From contig NZ_QEQL01000005.1 in assembly GCF_003097135.1 (NCBI RefSeq), forward strand, positions 124,001 to 188,000: a stretch of DNA of 64,000 nt, written 5' to 3'. Below the pieces are notes generated by a model, which was not told where the DNA came from, did no database searches, and worked only from the letters and a program-made list of their open reading frames with translations. Positions 8,411 to 17,313 of the stretch are shown piece by piece. How positions within the stretch are numbered: position 1 is the first letter of the stretch; each line of letters starts with the position of its first letter. Source of the DNA: Pseudomonas sp. URIL14HWK12:I12 (GTDB taxonomy: Bacteria > Pseudomonadota > Gammaproteobacteria > Pseudomonadales > Pseudomonadaceae). A program made the position numbers and the translations under genes.

Positions 8411-9357
8411 GCCTCTTGTTGTTGTGGCAGTGGGCGTACGCATACGCCGCTCTGCAAGCGCGCCAGCGCCTCGGGGTCAGGAATGCCGAAACCGATCTGC
8501 GTCACCGCCATCGCTGCGATGGCCGTGGCGGTACGCAGGGTTACCTCGGGGTCGGCTGCGCTGAGCAGGCCATGAACCATACCCGCGAGCAGCGAATCGC
8601 CGGCGCCCACGGTACTGGCCACATCCACGGTCGGGGGCAAGCCTTGCAGGGCAATGCCATCGGCGAACCAGTTGACCCCTTGCGCGCCTTGCGAGATCAC
8701 CACGTTGGCGATGCCCTGGGCACGCAGACGCGCCGCCACCTGGGCCTGTTGGTCAAGGGTTTCGACTGCACCGCCAGTGACTTCGGCGAGCTCTTCGGTG
8801 TTGGGCTTGACCAGCCAGGGCTGTGTCGCCAGGCCTGCGCGCAACGCCGTACCGCTGGTGTCCAACGCAACCTTCAGGCCCAAGGCGTGCAGCCGTTCGA
8901 GCAGTTGCTGGAACCAGGTAACGCTCACACCCCGTGGCAGGCTGCCGGCCACGACCACGGCGTCATGCCCGGGCGCAATACGTTCCAGCCGCGCCAGTAG
9001 CCGCGCCTGATCCTCCTCGCTGACCAGGGGGCCCTGGCCGTTGATGTCGGTCACCCGGCCGGCGCTTTCGGCCAGCTTGAAATTGCGCCGGGTTTCGCCC
9101 GGCACGCGAATAAAAGCATCATCGAACCCCCGTGCGGCGAACAACGCATCGAAGCGGTCGGCGTTGGCTTCACCTAGAAAGCCGCTGACGCTCAGCTGAT
9201 GGCCGAGGTCAGCCAGCACTTGCGCCACATTCAGGCCTTTGCCGGCGGCGTGCACCTGCAAGCCATCGCTGCGGTTGACCTCGCCCAGGCGCAGGGCCGT
9301 GAGCGAAACGGTCAGGTCCAACGCAGGGTTGAGGGTCAGGGTCAGGATACGGGCCAT
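8407..9357 (-). CDS. fruK: 1-phosphofructokinase
   Basis: A 316-aa PfkB-family kinase converting fructose-1-phosphate plus ATP to fructose-1,6-bisphosphate. The N-terminus ILTLTLNPALDLT and the glycine-rich AAGKGLNVAQVLADLG bind the sugar phosphate. KPNTEELAEVTGG and the C-terminal GAGDSLLAGMVHGL, carrying the catalytic Asp, form the ATP and active site. It is the middle gene of fruBKA: its ATG directly follows the fruB stop and its own stop overlaps fruA. Confidence 0.96.
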   Translation of the reverse strand: MARILTLTLNPALDLTVSLTALRLGEVNRSDGLQVHAAGKGLNVAQVLADLGHQLSVSGFLGEANADRFDALFAARGFDDAFIRVPGETRRNFKLAESAGRVTDINGQGPLVSEEDQARLLARLERIAPGHDAVVVAGSLPRGVSVTWFQQLLERLHALGLKVALDTSGTALRAGLATQPWLVKPNTEELAEVTGGAVETLDQQAQVAARLRAQGIANVVISQGAQGVNWFADGIALQGLPPTVDVASTVGAGDSLLAGMVHGLLSAADPEVTLRTATAIAAMAVTQIGFGIPDPEALARLQSGVCVRPLPQQQEA

Positions 9358-12222
9358 TTACTGGGCCTCCGTCAAAGCGCGAACCTGCGCGGCGGTTGCC
9401 GCGCGCAATGCCTGTTGGGCCAGGGCCTGGGCGTCGCTGAAGGCAAGCGCACGAACTTCGGCCTTGACCTCGGCGATGCCGCTGGCTGATACGCTCAGCT
9501 CGTCCACACCCAAGCCAACCAATACCGGCACCGCCTGAGGGTCAGCTGCCAGCTCTCCACACACGCCCACCCATTTGCCATGGGCGTGAGCGGCACGCAC
9601 GGTGATGTCGATCAGTTGCAAGACCGCCGGGTGCAGGCCATCGGCCTGGGCCGAAAGGGTCGGATGGCCACGGTCGATGGCCAGGGTGTATTGGGTCAGG
9701 TCATTGGTGCCGATGCTGAAGAAGTCCACCTCTTCGGCCAACACCGGCGCCAGCAACGCCGCCGACGGCACTTCGATCATGATGCCTACTTGCAGGTCGG
9801 CTACCGGAATCTCCTCACGCAGCCGGTCGATCATCGCCCGTGCGGCACGCCATTCTTCGGCCTGCCCTACCATCGGGAACATGATCCGCAGCGCGCGGCC
9901 GTCGGCCGAGCGCAGCAAGGCGCGCAGTTGGGTTTCCATCAACTCGGGCCGCTGCAGCGTCAGGCGAATGCCGCGCACGCCGAGAAAGGGGTTCTCTTCG
10001 GCGGGAATCGGCCAGTACGGCAGTGGCTTGTCACCGCCGACGTCCAGCGTACGCACCACCAGTGGGCGCCCGGCCAGGTCGTCGAGCACGCGGCGGTATT
10101 CGGCTACCTGGGTGGCTTCGTCCGGTGCCTGGCTGTGCGCCATGAACAGCAACTCGGTGCGCAGCAAGCCGATGCCTTCGGCGCCTTGGGCAACCGCTTT
10201 GGCAACACCAGCGCTTTCGCCGACATTGGCGAACACTTCCACGGCATGCCCGTCACGGGTGACGGCGGGCTCGTGGCGGCGTTCAGCAGCAGCGGCCAGG
10301 CGAACACCACGGGCGTCGCGCTCTGCCAAGGCCTTGGCCAGCTCCTGTTCGGCCGGGGCAACGTGCACACGGCCCTTCTGGCCGTCGAGCAGCAATTGAG
10401 TGCCAGAGCTGAGCAACAGCACAGCCTCGCCGGCACCGACCACCGCCGGAATGCCCAGTGCACGGGCCACGATCGCACTGTGGGCGGTAGCGCCGCCCCG
10501 AGCGGTCAGAATCCCGGCCACTCGCTGGGCATCGAGGCGCGCGACATCGGACGGGCCGACCTCATCCATCACCAGAATGTAAGGCTCTGACGGTTCGTCG
10601 AACAGCGTCACACCGCACAGCTGCGCCAGCACCCGGCGGCCAATGTCACGCAGGTCGGCGGCCCGCTCGGCAAGCAATGCATCGTGCAACGCCTCTTGCT
10701 GGGAGGCAGCGCTGTCGATCACCGCCACCCAGGCGGCAGCGGCACTTTCGTCCCGTTGCAGGCGTTGCTGTACATCTTCGGTCAACGATGGGTCGTCGAG
10801 CATTTCCAAGTGGGTGTTGAAGATTTCCCGCACCGAAGCCTGGGTGCTGCGGGCCACCAGCGCGGTGATGTCTTCGCGCACAGCAGCAAGGGCAGCTTCC
10901 AGGGTGGCACGTTCAGCGTCGGCGCCCTGCCCCTGCGCCGGGTAATCGAACTCACGAACCGCATGCACATGCGCCGGGCCGACCGCAATGCCGGGCGCTG
11001 CGGCCACAGCCTGCAATCGGGTGCCGGCCGGCGGCGGGCTGAGCGGTGCCACCTGTTCGGCTGCATCACTTGCCACTTGGGCAGCCATCGGTGGCAGCGC
11101 TTCGACCTCCTCGCCCAGGCCCGCTTCGATTGCCGCTACCAGGGCGGGCAAGGCATCGGCAGCGATGGCTGGCTCGGCCGCCAATTCCAGCACCTGGCCA
11201 CGGCGTGCGCCGAGGCTCAACAGTTTGCTCAGGCTCTTGGCAGAAACAGCCGGTTCACTGCTGCCCATCACGCGCAAGCGGATCTCACCTTCGAACGCCT
11301 TGGCCACCTGCACCAGCTCCTTGGCGGGGCGGGCGTGCAGGCCATGGGCATTGGCCAGCGGCACCTGGGCACTCGGCCAGTCTGCAGGGACTTCTTCGCC
11401 CAATGCCTGCAGCACCGCCCGGGTATTGGGCGCACGGAACAGCTCTTCGCCGCGGCCCTCGATCAACAGCGTGCAGAGGCGCTCAAGCAGCGCCTGGTGC
11501 GCTTCGCCCAGGCTTGCCAGGCAAAACAGGCCATTGAGCGGCTGGCCGAGAAATTTGAGGGGCCGGGCCGGGGTCACGAATGCCAGGCCGGGGCGGCGGA
11601 CGGTCTGTTCGCTGTGCAGCCACCATAAACCATCGCCCAGCGGCAGTGGCGAGACCTGCTGCAGAATCGCAGCGAAGCCAGGCTCGACGCAGTCCGCTTG
11701 GCGCAGCAGGCGTGCACCGCGCCAAACAAGCTCTTCGAAATCTTCAGCCGGCACGCTCAGGGCAATCATCTGAGCATCCAGTGCCAGCGCCTGCGGGGCG
11801 CCTTGCAGCAGGCGCAGCAGCGCCTCTGGGCTGGAGGCGGTGCGCAGGGCTTGGCCCAAGTCGGTCTCGCCCAAGGCCCGGGTGAGCAGTTGCAACAAGC
11901 GCAGGTGCTCGTCCGAACGTGCGGCGATGCCGATGGCAAGGTAGACGATCTGGCCATCGCCCCAGTCAACTCCCTCGGGAAATTGCAGCAGGCGCACGCC
12001 GGTGGTGTGCACCAGGTCGCGGGTCTGGGGCGTACCGTGGGGAATGGCGATACCCTGGCCCAGGTAAGTGGAGCCTTGCGCCTCGCGGGCTTGCAAGCCG
12101 GCAAGGTAGCCCTCGGCGACCAGGCCATCGGCGGCCAATTGCTCGGCCAGTAATACCAACGCGTCCGCCTTGCTGGCAGCACGTTGGCCCATAGAAATCT
12201 GCTCCGCGGTCAACTCGAGCAT
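9358..12222 (-). CDS. fruB: Fructose PTS multiphosphoryl transfer protein EIIA-HPr-EI
   Basis: A 954-aa cytoplasmic protein that carries phosphate from phosphoenolpyruvate to FruA. The start at 12222 has AGAGGAA upstream. The EIIA domain at about residues 1-145 carries His62 (IAIPHG). The HPr domain at about 285-370 carries His296 (GLHARP). The EI domain at about 400-950 carries His581 (GGATAHSAIVA) and PEP-site motifs (LLRTELLF, RTLDVGGDKPLPY, GTNDLTQYTLAIDRGH). This three-domain layout is the normal Pseudomonas form and means the fructose PTS does not depend on separate ptsH/ptsI. It heads the operon, divergent from fruR. Confidence 0.96.
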   Translation of the reverse strand: MLELTAEQISMGQRAASKADALVLLAEQLAADGLVAEGYLAGLQAREAQGSTYLGQGIAIPHGTPQTRDLVHTTGVRLLQFPEGVDWGDGQIVYLAIGIAARSDEHLRLLQLLTRALGETDLGQALRTASSPEALLRLLQGAPQALALDAQMIALSVPAEDFEELVWRGARLLRQADCVEPGFAAILQQVSPLPLGDGLWWLHSEQTVRRPGLAFVTPARPLKFLGQPLNGLFCLASLGEAHQALLERLCTLLIEGRGEELFRAPNTRAVLQALGEEVPADWPSAQVPLANAHGLHARPAKELVQVAKAFEGEIRLRVMGSSEPAVSAKSLSKLLSLGARRGQVLELAAEPAIAADALPALVAAIEAGLGEEVEALPPMAAQVASDAAEQVAPLSPPPAGTRLQAVAAAPGIAVGPAHVHAVREFDYPAQGQGADAERATLEAALAAVREDITALVARSTQASVREIFNTHLEMLDDPSLTEDVQQRLQRDESAAAAWVAVIDSAASQQEALHDALLAERAADLRDIGRRVLAQLCGVTLFDEPSEPYILVMDEVGPSDVARLDAQRVAGILTARGGATAHSAIVARALGIPAVVGAGEAVLLLSSGTQLLLDGQKGRVHVAPAEQELAKALAERDARGVRLAAAAERRHEPAVTRDGHAVEVFANVGESAGVAKAVAQGAEGIGLLRTELLFMAHSQAPDEATQVAEYRRVLDDLAGRPLVVRTLDVGGDKPLPYWPIPAEENPFLGVRGIRLTLQRPELMETQLRALLRSADGRALRIMFPMVGQAEEWRAARAMIDRLREEIPVADLQVGIMIEVPSAALLAPVLAEEVDFFSIGTNDLTQYTLAIDRGHPTLSAQADGLHPAVLQLIDITVRAAHAHGKWVGVCGELAADPQAVPVLVGLGVDELSVSASGIAEVKAEVRALAFSDAQALAQQALRAATAAQVRALTEAQ

Positions 12223-12342
12223 CGCATGGTTCCTCTTTGGCGCCCCCAATAAGGGCGCGCAGGTATTGTTGTAAGCGTATCCGCTGCCCGCTGGGCCGGC
12301 TGCTACTCTTAAGACAGCCCTTCCCAGCAAAATGCTTGAAGC

Positions 12343-12354
12343 TGAAACGTTTAA
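12343..12354. promoter_or_regulatory. FruR (Cra) operator in the fruB-fruR divergent region
   Basis: TGAAACGTTTAA is the exact reverse complement of TTAAACGTTTCA, the operator established for P. putida FruR/Cra upstream of fruB. It sits 121 bp before the fruB start and 135 bp before the fruR start. Fructose-1-phosphate is the known inducer that releases the repressor. Confidence 0.85.
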
Positions 12355-12488
12355 CCCAAGAAAACGCGCACGTTACCCGATTCTGTGCGGCGGATGAAGC
12401 CCGCCCGGCGGCCAGTGGTATTCGCCTAGCGGGGCAGCTTGCCGTTAACATGGTGCGCACGCTTCGTCGCGACCTAAGGAACCAGCGC

Positions 12489-13484
12489 GTGAAACTCAGC
12501 GATATAGCCCGCCTGGCCGGGGTGTCTGTCACTACCGCCAGCTATGTGATCAACGGCAAGGCCCAGCAACAGCGCATCAGCCCCGGCACCGTGGAACGGG
12601 TGCAGGCGGTGGTGCAGGAACACGGCTTTACCCCCAACCCCCAGGCAGCGGGGTTGCGCAGCCGGCGTACACGCACCTTGGGCTTCATTCTTCCTGACCT
12701 TGAAAACCCCAGCTACGCGCGCATTGCCAAGTTCCTCGAGCAAGGCGCACGCGCTCGCGGCTACCAGCTGTTGATCGCCAGCTCCGACGATGAACCGGAG
12801 AGCGAGCACCAATTGCAAAAGCTGTTTCGCGCGCGCCACTGCGATGCGTTGTTCGTCGCCAGTTGCCTGCCCCCCACCGACGGCTGCTACCGCGAGATCC
12901 AGAGCCGCGGCACGCCGGTAATCGCCATCGACCGGCAACTGGACCCCGCACTGTTCTGTTCGGTGGTCAGCGACGACCGCCATGCCGCTGCTCAGCTTAC
13001 TGCGAGCTTGCTTACCCCCGCACCGCGCAATATCGCCCTGATCGGCGCGCGGCCAGAGCTTTCGATCAGCCAGGCCCGTGCAGCAGGGTTCGAAGAGGCA
13101 CTCAAGGGCTTCGAAGGGCCGGTTCGCCTGTTCCATGCCGAGCATTTCAGCCGTGAGGGCGGCCAGCAACTGACCGAGCAGTTGCTCGAGGAAATGGGCA
13201 GCCTGCCGGACGCATTGGTGACCACCTCTTATGTGCTGCTGCAGGGTGTGTTCGACGTGTTGCAAGCCCGCGCTCTGGATTTCAGCCAACTGCGCCTGGC
13301 CACCTTCGGCGACACGCAGTTACTGGACTTCCTGCCGCTGCCGATCAATGCCATGGGCCAGCAGCACAAACTGATCGCCGATACCGCTCTGGACCTTGCG
13401 CTCGGCGCGTTGGAGCAAAAGCGCTACGAGCCCGGCGTATCGGCCATCGCCCGCTGCTTCAAGCAGCGTATACGCCAGGCGTAA
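12489..13484 (+). CDS. fruR: Fructose repressor FruR/Cra (LacI family)
   Basis: A 331-aa repressor of fruBKA. The GTG at 12489 follows TAAGGA and gives the LacI-type N-terminus KLSDIARLAGVSVTTASYVINGK, with the helix-turn-helix at about residues 3-25 and the hinge near residue 50. A periplasmic-binding-like effector domain covers about 65-325 (TLGFILPDLENPSYARIAKFLE, then DALFVASC). It is divergent from fruB, and the operator between them can serve both genes. An upstream in-frame extension exists but lacks family similarity. The neighbouring tatD starts 4 bp after the stop. Confidence 0.93.
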   Translation: MKLSDIARLAGVSVTTASYVINGKAQQQRISPGTVERVQAVVQEHGFTPNPQAAGLRSRRTRTLGFILPDLENPSYARIAKFLEQGARARGYQLLIASSDDEPESEHQLQKLFRARHCDALFVASCLPPTDGCYREIQSRGTPVIAIDRQLDPALFCSVVSDDRHAAAQLTASLLTPAPRNIALIGARPELSISQARAAGFEEALKGFEGPVRLFHAEHFSREGGQQLTEQLLEEMGSLPDALVTTSYVLLQGVFDVLQARALDFSQLRLATFGDTQLLDFLPLPINAMGQQHKLIADTALDLALGALEQKRYEPGVSAIARCFKQRIRQA

Positions 13485-13488
13485 CGGC

Positions 13489-14265
13489 GTGCGCCTGGTC
13501 GATACGCACACCCACCTCGACTTCCCCAGCTTCGATAGCGACCGTGCCAGCCTGTTGGCCCACGCTCAGGCGCGCGGTGTGGAGCGGGCGGTGGTGCTGG
13601 GGGTGTATCAGGCGAACTGGCAGCGCGTGTGGGGCCTGGCCCTGGAGGATGCACGCCTGTACGCCGCGCTGGGGCTGCATCCGGTGTACTTGGCCGACCA
13701 TCGGCCCGAGCATCTGCGGGCGCTGCATCACTGGCTTGAGCGCCTGGCCGGGCACCCCAAGCTGTGTGCGCTGGGAGAGTTCGGGCTCGATTATTATGTA
13801 AAAGACCTGGACCGCGATGCCCAGCAGGCGCTGTTCGAAGCACAACTGGCGCTGGCCGCCGAGTTCGATCTGCCAGTGTTGCTGCACGTGCGCCATGCGC
13901 ATGCAGCGACCATCGCCACCCTCAAACGCTACAAGCTAGCCCGCCGGGGCATCATCCATGCCTTTGCCGGCAGTTACGAAGAAGCACGCGAATACATCAA
14001 GCTCGGCTTTTACCTGGGCCTGGGTGGCGCGCCCACCTGGCCACAGGCATTGCGCCTGCACAAGGTGTTGCCACGCCTGCCGCTCGAGCATGTAGTGCTC
14101 GAAACCGACTCGCCAGACATGGCGCCGGCCATGTACCCAGGCATGCGCAACAGCCCGGTGCACCTGCCGGAAATCTGCCAGGCGCTGGCGGGGTTGATGG
14201 CAGTTGACCCGGCAGAACTGGCGCGGGTCAGTACGCAGAATGCAGAGGCGTTGTTCGGGTGGTGA
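13489..14265 (+). CDS. TatD-family metal-dependent DNase/hydrolase
   Basis: A 258-aa TIM-barrel hydrolase. It opens VRLVDTHTHLDFPSF, where the HxH pair binds metal. It continues with ALGEFGLDYY (Glu ligand), LPVLLHVRHAHAAT (His), IIHAFAGSYEEA (His) and ETDSPDMAPAMYPG (Asp). These are the full TatD metal set. The GTG start 4 bp after fruR suggests co-transcription. TatD proteins act as 3'-5' exonucleases in DNA repair; substrate preference cannot be read here. Confidence 0.88.
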   Translation: MRLVDTHTHLDFPSFDSDRASLLAHAQARGVERAVVLGVYQANWQRVWGLALEDARLYAALGLHPVYLADHRPEHLRALHHWLERLAGHPKLCALGEFGLDYYVKDLDRDAQQALFEAQLALAAEFDLPVLLHVRHAHAATIATLKRYKLARRGIIHAFAGSYEEAREYIKLGFYLGLGGAPTWPQALRLHKVLPRLPLEHVVLETDSPDMAPAMYPGMRNSPVHLPEICQALAGLMAVDPAELARVSTQNAEALFGW

Positions 14266-14346
14266 ATGGGGTGCACGGCACACCTCGCCCGGCAAGCCGG
14301 CCTTTCACCAAGAACCCGGCGACGCACTTGAGCCACTGATAGGGCA

Positions 14347-14364
14347 GCTCGCCGCTCGGCGAGC
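14347..14364. terminator. Short hairpin between convergent tatD and moaE
   Basis: GCTCGCC and GGCGAGC pair around a GCTC loop. It lies between the tatD stop and the moaE stop, where a bidirectional terminator is expected, but no U-tract follows on either strand. Confidence 0.3.
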
Positions 14365-14378
14365 GACAACGGCCAGCC

Positions 14379-14834
14379 TCAGCCAGCGGCCCAGCGGGCT
14401 TTGGCTTGGGCATCACTCTCCTTTCCCTCTACCCACTGCTCCCCTTGCGGCGTGCGCTCTTTCTTCCAGAACGGCGCCTGGGTCTTGAGATAGTCCATCA
14501 CGAACTCGCACGCTTGGAAGGCAGCCTGGCGGTGGGCGCTGCTGGCCCCAACGAACACGATCGGCTCGCCAGGGTCGAGATCACCCACCCGGTGCAGGAT
14601 CTCCAGCGCCAGCAGCGGCCAGCGCTCCCGGGCCTGGGCTTCGATCTTGCCCAAGGCCTTTTCCGTCATGCCGGGGTAGTGCTCCAGGTGCAGGCCGTGC
14701 ACCGCGTGGCCGTCGTTGAAGTCGCGCACATAGCCGGTGAAGCACACCACCGCGCCCACGCCCAGGTTGGTGGCGTGCAGCGCTTCGGTTTCGTCCCCTG
14801 GGCTGAAGGGCGCCTGTTGTACCCTGACAGCCAT
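14379..14834 (-). CDS. moaE: Molybdopterin synthase catalytic subunit MoaE
   Basis: A 151-aa large subunit of molybdopterin synthase, which inserts the two dithiolene sulfurs into precursor Z using MoaD thiocarboxylate. Family motifs are VGAVVCFTGYVRDFNDG, LEHYPGMTEKAL, RVGDLDPGEPIVFVGASSAHR and the active-site stretch PFWKKERTPQGEQWVEG with its catalytic lysines. It starts one base after the moaD stop and is the last gene of moaCDE. Confidence 0.96.
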   Translation of the reverse strand: MAVRVQQAPFSPGDETEALHATNLGVGAVVCFTGYVRDFNDGHAVHGLHLEHYPGMTEKALGKIEAQARERWPLLALEILHRVGDLDPGEPIVFVGASSAHRQAAFQACEFVMDYLKTQAPFWKKERTPQGEQWVEGKESDAQAKARWAAG

Positions 14835-14835
14835 G

Positions 14836-15078
14836 TCAGCCTCCCGTTACGGTCGGGAAAAAAGCGATCTGATCACCCTCACTGACGGGTTCGGCAAGGC
14901 TGCACAGGTCTTCGTTGCGCGCACACATCAGGTTTCGCTCAGCCAGCACGTCACGATGGCCCAATTCGAGCAATGCCTTGCGCACGTCGTTTACGGTGGC
15001 GAATTCGCCTTGCAGGGCCTCACGATCGAAGCCCATGGCCTCGCGGAACCGAGCGAAGTAAAGAACCGTGATATTCAT
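14836..15078 (-). CDS. moaD: Molybdopterin synthase sulfur carrier MoaD
   Basis: An 80-aa ubiquitin-fold protein ending FFPTVTGG. The C-terminal Gly-Gly is activated and thiocarboxylated to donate sulfur to MoaE. It opens [16 protein letters not shown]. Its ATG overlaps the moaC stop (ATGA) and it is followed directly by moaE, so the small subunit is translated between its two partners. Confidence 0.95.
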   Translation of the reverse strand: MNITVLYFARFREAMGFDREALQGEFATVNDVRKALLELGHRDVLAERNLMCARNEDLCSLAEPVSEGDQIAFFPTVTGG

Positions 15079-15548
15079 GGGGCATCCGCCACATAGTCGC
15101 CGCTCTTCCCGCCGTGTTTCTCCAGCAGGCGAACCGTTTCAATCACCATGCCGCGGTCTACCGCCTTGCACATGTCATAGATCGTAAGCGCCGCGACACT
15201 GGCGGCCGTCAGCGCTTCCATCTCTACGCCCGTCTGGCCGGCCAGTTTGCAGCGTGCCTCGATCAGTACTGCGTCATCGCCGTCGGGGCGCAGCTCGACC
15301 TTGACGCTGGTAAGCATCAACGGGTGGCATAAAGGAATCAGGTCAGAGGTTTTCTTCGCTGCTTGAATCCCGGCAATACGTGCCACGGCAAACACATCGC
15401 CCTTGGGATGCCCGCCTTCGACAATCATCTGCAAGGTACTGGGCAACATTCGCACCCGCGCCTGCGCCAGCGCTTCGCGTGCCGTCACCGCCTTTTCGGT
15501 GACATCGACCATATTCGCCCGGCCGTGGGCATCCAGATGCGTCAACAT
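15075..15548 (-). CDS. moaC: Cyclic pyranopterin monophosphate synthase MoaC
   Basis: A 157-aa enzyme of the first molybdenum-cofactor step. The start is fixed by alignment: [15 protein letters not shown] matches the E. coli MoaC N-terminus LTHINAAGEAHMVDV. Later motifs are [41 protein letters not shown] and [10 protein letters not shown]. The start codon has no Shine-Dalgarno. It is preceded by a run of Ts and, 9 bases upstream, a strong hairpin (15557-15593), so expression may depend on readthrough or on a very short leader. It heads moaCDE. Confidence 0.95.
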   Translation of the reverse strand: MLTHLDAHGRANMVDVTEKAVTAREALAQARVRMLPSTLQMIVEGGHPKGDVFAVARIAGIQAAKKTSDLIPLCHPLMLTSVKVELRPDGDDAVLIEARCKLAGQTGVEMEALTAASVAALTIYDMCKAVDRGMVIETVRLLEKHGGKSGDYVADAP

Positions 15549-15549
15549 G

Positions 15550-15593
15550 AAAAAACCCGCCGTTTGCTAAAGCTGCATCTTAGCAAACGGCGG
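15550..15593 (-). terminator. Intrinsic terminator of phoH abutting the moaC start
   Basis: Arms 15557-15570 and 15580-15593 pair perfectly over 14 bp (CCGCCGTTTGCTAA) around a 9-base loop. On the minus strand a T run follows at once. It ends the phoH transcript and reaches to within 9 bp of the moaC ATG. Confidence 0.85.
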
Positions 15594-15645
15594 AACGTTC
15601 AAGGTGCAGCGCCTGGTTCGTAGCTAGAGGCTCGCTGCTAGTGGC

Positions 15646-17040
15646 TCAAAGGTGCGACTCGGCATACTCGGCCAACACCGACCGCGGCACGCCCTGCAGG
15701 GTGATGTGCACGCCATTGGGGAAATCCTTGAAGCGCTCGGTCATGTAGGTCAGGCCCGAGCTGGTGGCTGAAAGGTAGGGTGTGTCGATCTGGGCCAGGT
15801 TACCCAGGCACACGACCTTGGAACCGCTGCCAGCACGGGTGATGATGGTCTTGATCTGGTGGGGGGTCAGGTTCTGGCACTCGTCGATCAGAATCAGGCT
15901 TTGCTGGAAGCTACGGCCGCGGATGTAGTTCAGAGATTTGAACTGCAGCGGCACCTTGCTCAGGATGTAGTCCACGCTGCCGTGGGTGCTTTCATCGTCC
16001 ATGTGCAGCGCTTCGAGGTTGTCGGTGATCGCGCCCAGCCAAGGCTCCATCTTTTCTGCCTCGGTGCCCGGCAAGAAGCCGATTTCCTGGTCGAGCCCCT
16101 GCACGCTGCGGGTGGCGATGATGCGCCGGTAGCGCTTGGTGACCATCGTTTGCTCGATGGCGGCGGCCAGCGCCAGGATCGTCTTGCCGGAGCCTGCCGC
16201 GCCGGTGAGGTTCACCAAGTGGATGTCTGGGTCCAGCAGCGCGAACAGCGCCAGCGCCTGATACACGTCCCGGGGTTTGAGGCCCCAGGCTTCCTGGTGC
16301 AGCAAAGGCTCCTGGTGCATGTCCAGAATCAGCAGTTCATCGGCGCGCACGCCCTTGATCCAGCCGACGAAGCCTTGCTCATCGACGATGAACTCATTGA
16401 TGTGGGCATTGGGGAATTGCTCGGTCAGTTGCACACGGTGCCAGGTGCGGCCGTGGTCCTGGCGGGTGTCGACCTTGCACACGCGGTCCCAGAACGAGCC
16501 GCTGACGCTGTGGTAACCATTGGAAAGCAGCGACACATCGTCGACCAGCTGGTCAGTGCTGTAGTCCTCGGCCTCCAGCCCACACGCACGCGCCTTCAGG
16601 CGCATGTTGATGTCCTTGGTCACCAGGATTACGCTGGTGCCGGGGGTCTTCTCCTTGAGCGCAAGCAGCTGGTTGATGATCACGTTGTCGGCAAGGTGCG
16701 ACGGCAGCGGGTCTTCTGCGCGGCCGTGCTTGTTCATCAGGATCGACAGTTTGCCCTTTGGGTCTCCCTTGCCCCGCTGGATCGGCACGCCGCGCTCGAC
16801 CTGAGCGGGGGTGGCATCACCCAGGGTCTTGTCGATCAGGCGAATCGCCTGGCGGCACTCGGCGGCGACGGTGTGCTTGCCATCCTTGAGCTTGTCCAGC
16901 TCCTCGAGCACAGTCATCGGGATCGCTACGTGGTGTTCTTCGAAATTGAGCAGGGCGTTGGGGTCGTGAATCAATACATTGGTATCGAGCACATAGAGGA
17001 TAGGCTGGTCGGAAGAGGGGGTACGTCCTTGGTCATCCAT
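15646..17040 (-). CDS. PIN-domain PhoH-like ATPase
   Basis: A 464-aa protein of the PhoH2/YlaK type. An N-terminal PIN RNase domain covers about residues 10-145 (ILYVLDTNVLIHDPNAL with acidic nuclease residues, later VILVTKDINMRLKARACG). A PhoH ATPase domain covers about 255-460, with Walker A TGAAGSGKTILALAAA and Walker B LILIDECQNLTPHQIK. This fusion is linked to RNA unwinding and cleavage. It is followed by a strong terminator before moaC. The 273 bp between its start and the upstream gene show nothing else. Confidence 0.9.
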   Translation of the reverse strand: MDDQGRTPSSDQPILYVLDTNVLIHDPNALLNFEEHHVAIPMTVLEELDKLKDGKHTVAAECRQAIRLIDKTLGDATPAQVERGVPIQRGKGDPKGKLSILMNKHGRAEDPLPSHLADNVIINQLLALKEKTPGTSVILVTKDINMRLKARACGLEAEDYSTDQLVDDVSLLSNGYHSVSGSFWDRVCKVDTRQDHGRTWHRVQLTEQFPNAHINEFIVDEQGFVGWIKGVRADELLILDMHQEPLLHQEAWGLKPRDVYQALALFALLDPDIHLVNLTGAAGSGKTILALAAAIEQTMVTKRYRRIIATRSVQGLDQEIGFLPGTEAEKMEPWLGAITDNLEALHMDDESTHGSVDYILSKVPLQFKSLNYIRGRSFQQSLILIDECQNLTPHQIKTIITRAGSGSKVVCLGNLAQIDTPYLSATSSGLTYMTERFKDFPNGVHITLQGVPRSVLAEYAESHL

Positions 17041-17313
17041 ACTCGGTCACCTGTGTCAGAGCCGTTCGACGCAATACCTGGGCGGTGCTGCGCCAGAGTG
17101 ACCGCCGCGCTCCGCAAGGGCGTGGGCGTTGCCCGACAGGTGACAGGCCAGAGAGAGACGCCACCTGTGTGGGCAGGGTTCGGCGGTCACCTCCTTACTA
17201 CCGCAAAAATCATGACGTTACCAAGCGTTTTGCGTACCAGCGGAGGTTTATTTTCCAAGTGGTCCAGGGCCCCTTGGCGCGAGGGTGCCGGCAGGTTACA
17301 GTCCTGAGTTCCT

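Noticed and set aside
15549..15645. Molybdenum-cofactor riboswitch before moaC
   Set aside because: Only 97 bp separate moaC from phoH and much of that is the terminator hairpin; no Moco motif is visible.
15859..17307. 482-aa open frame on the plus strand opposite phoH
   Set aside because: Antisense shadow of a complete PIN-PhoH gene.
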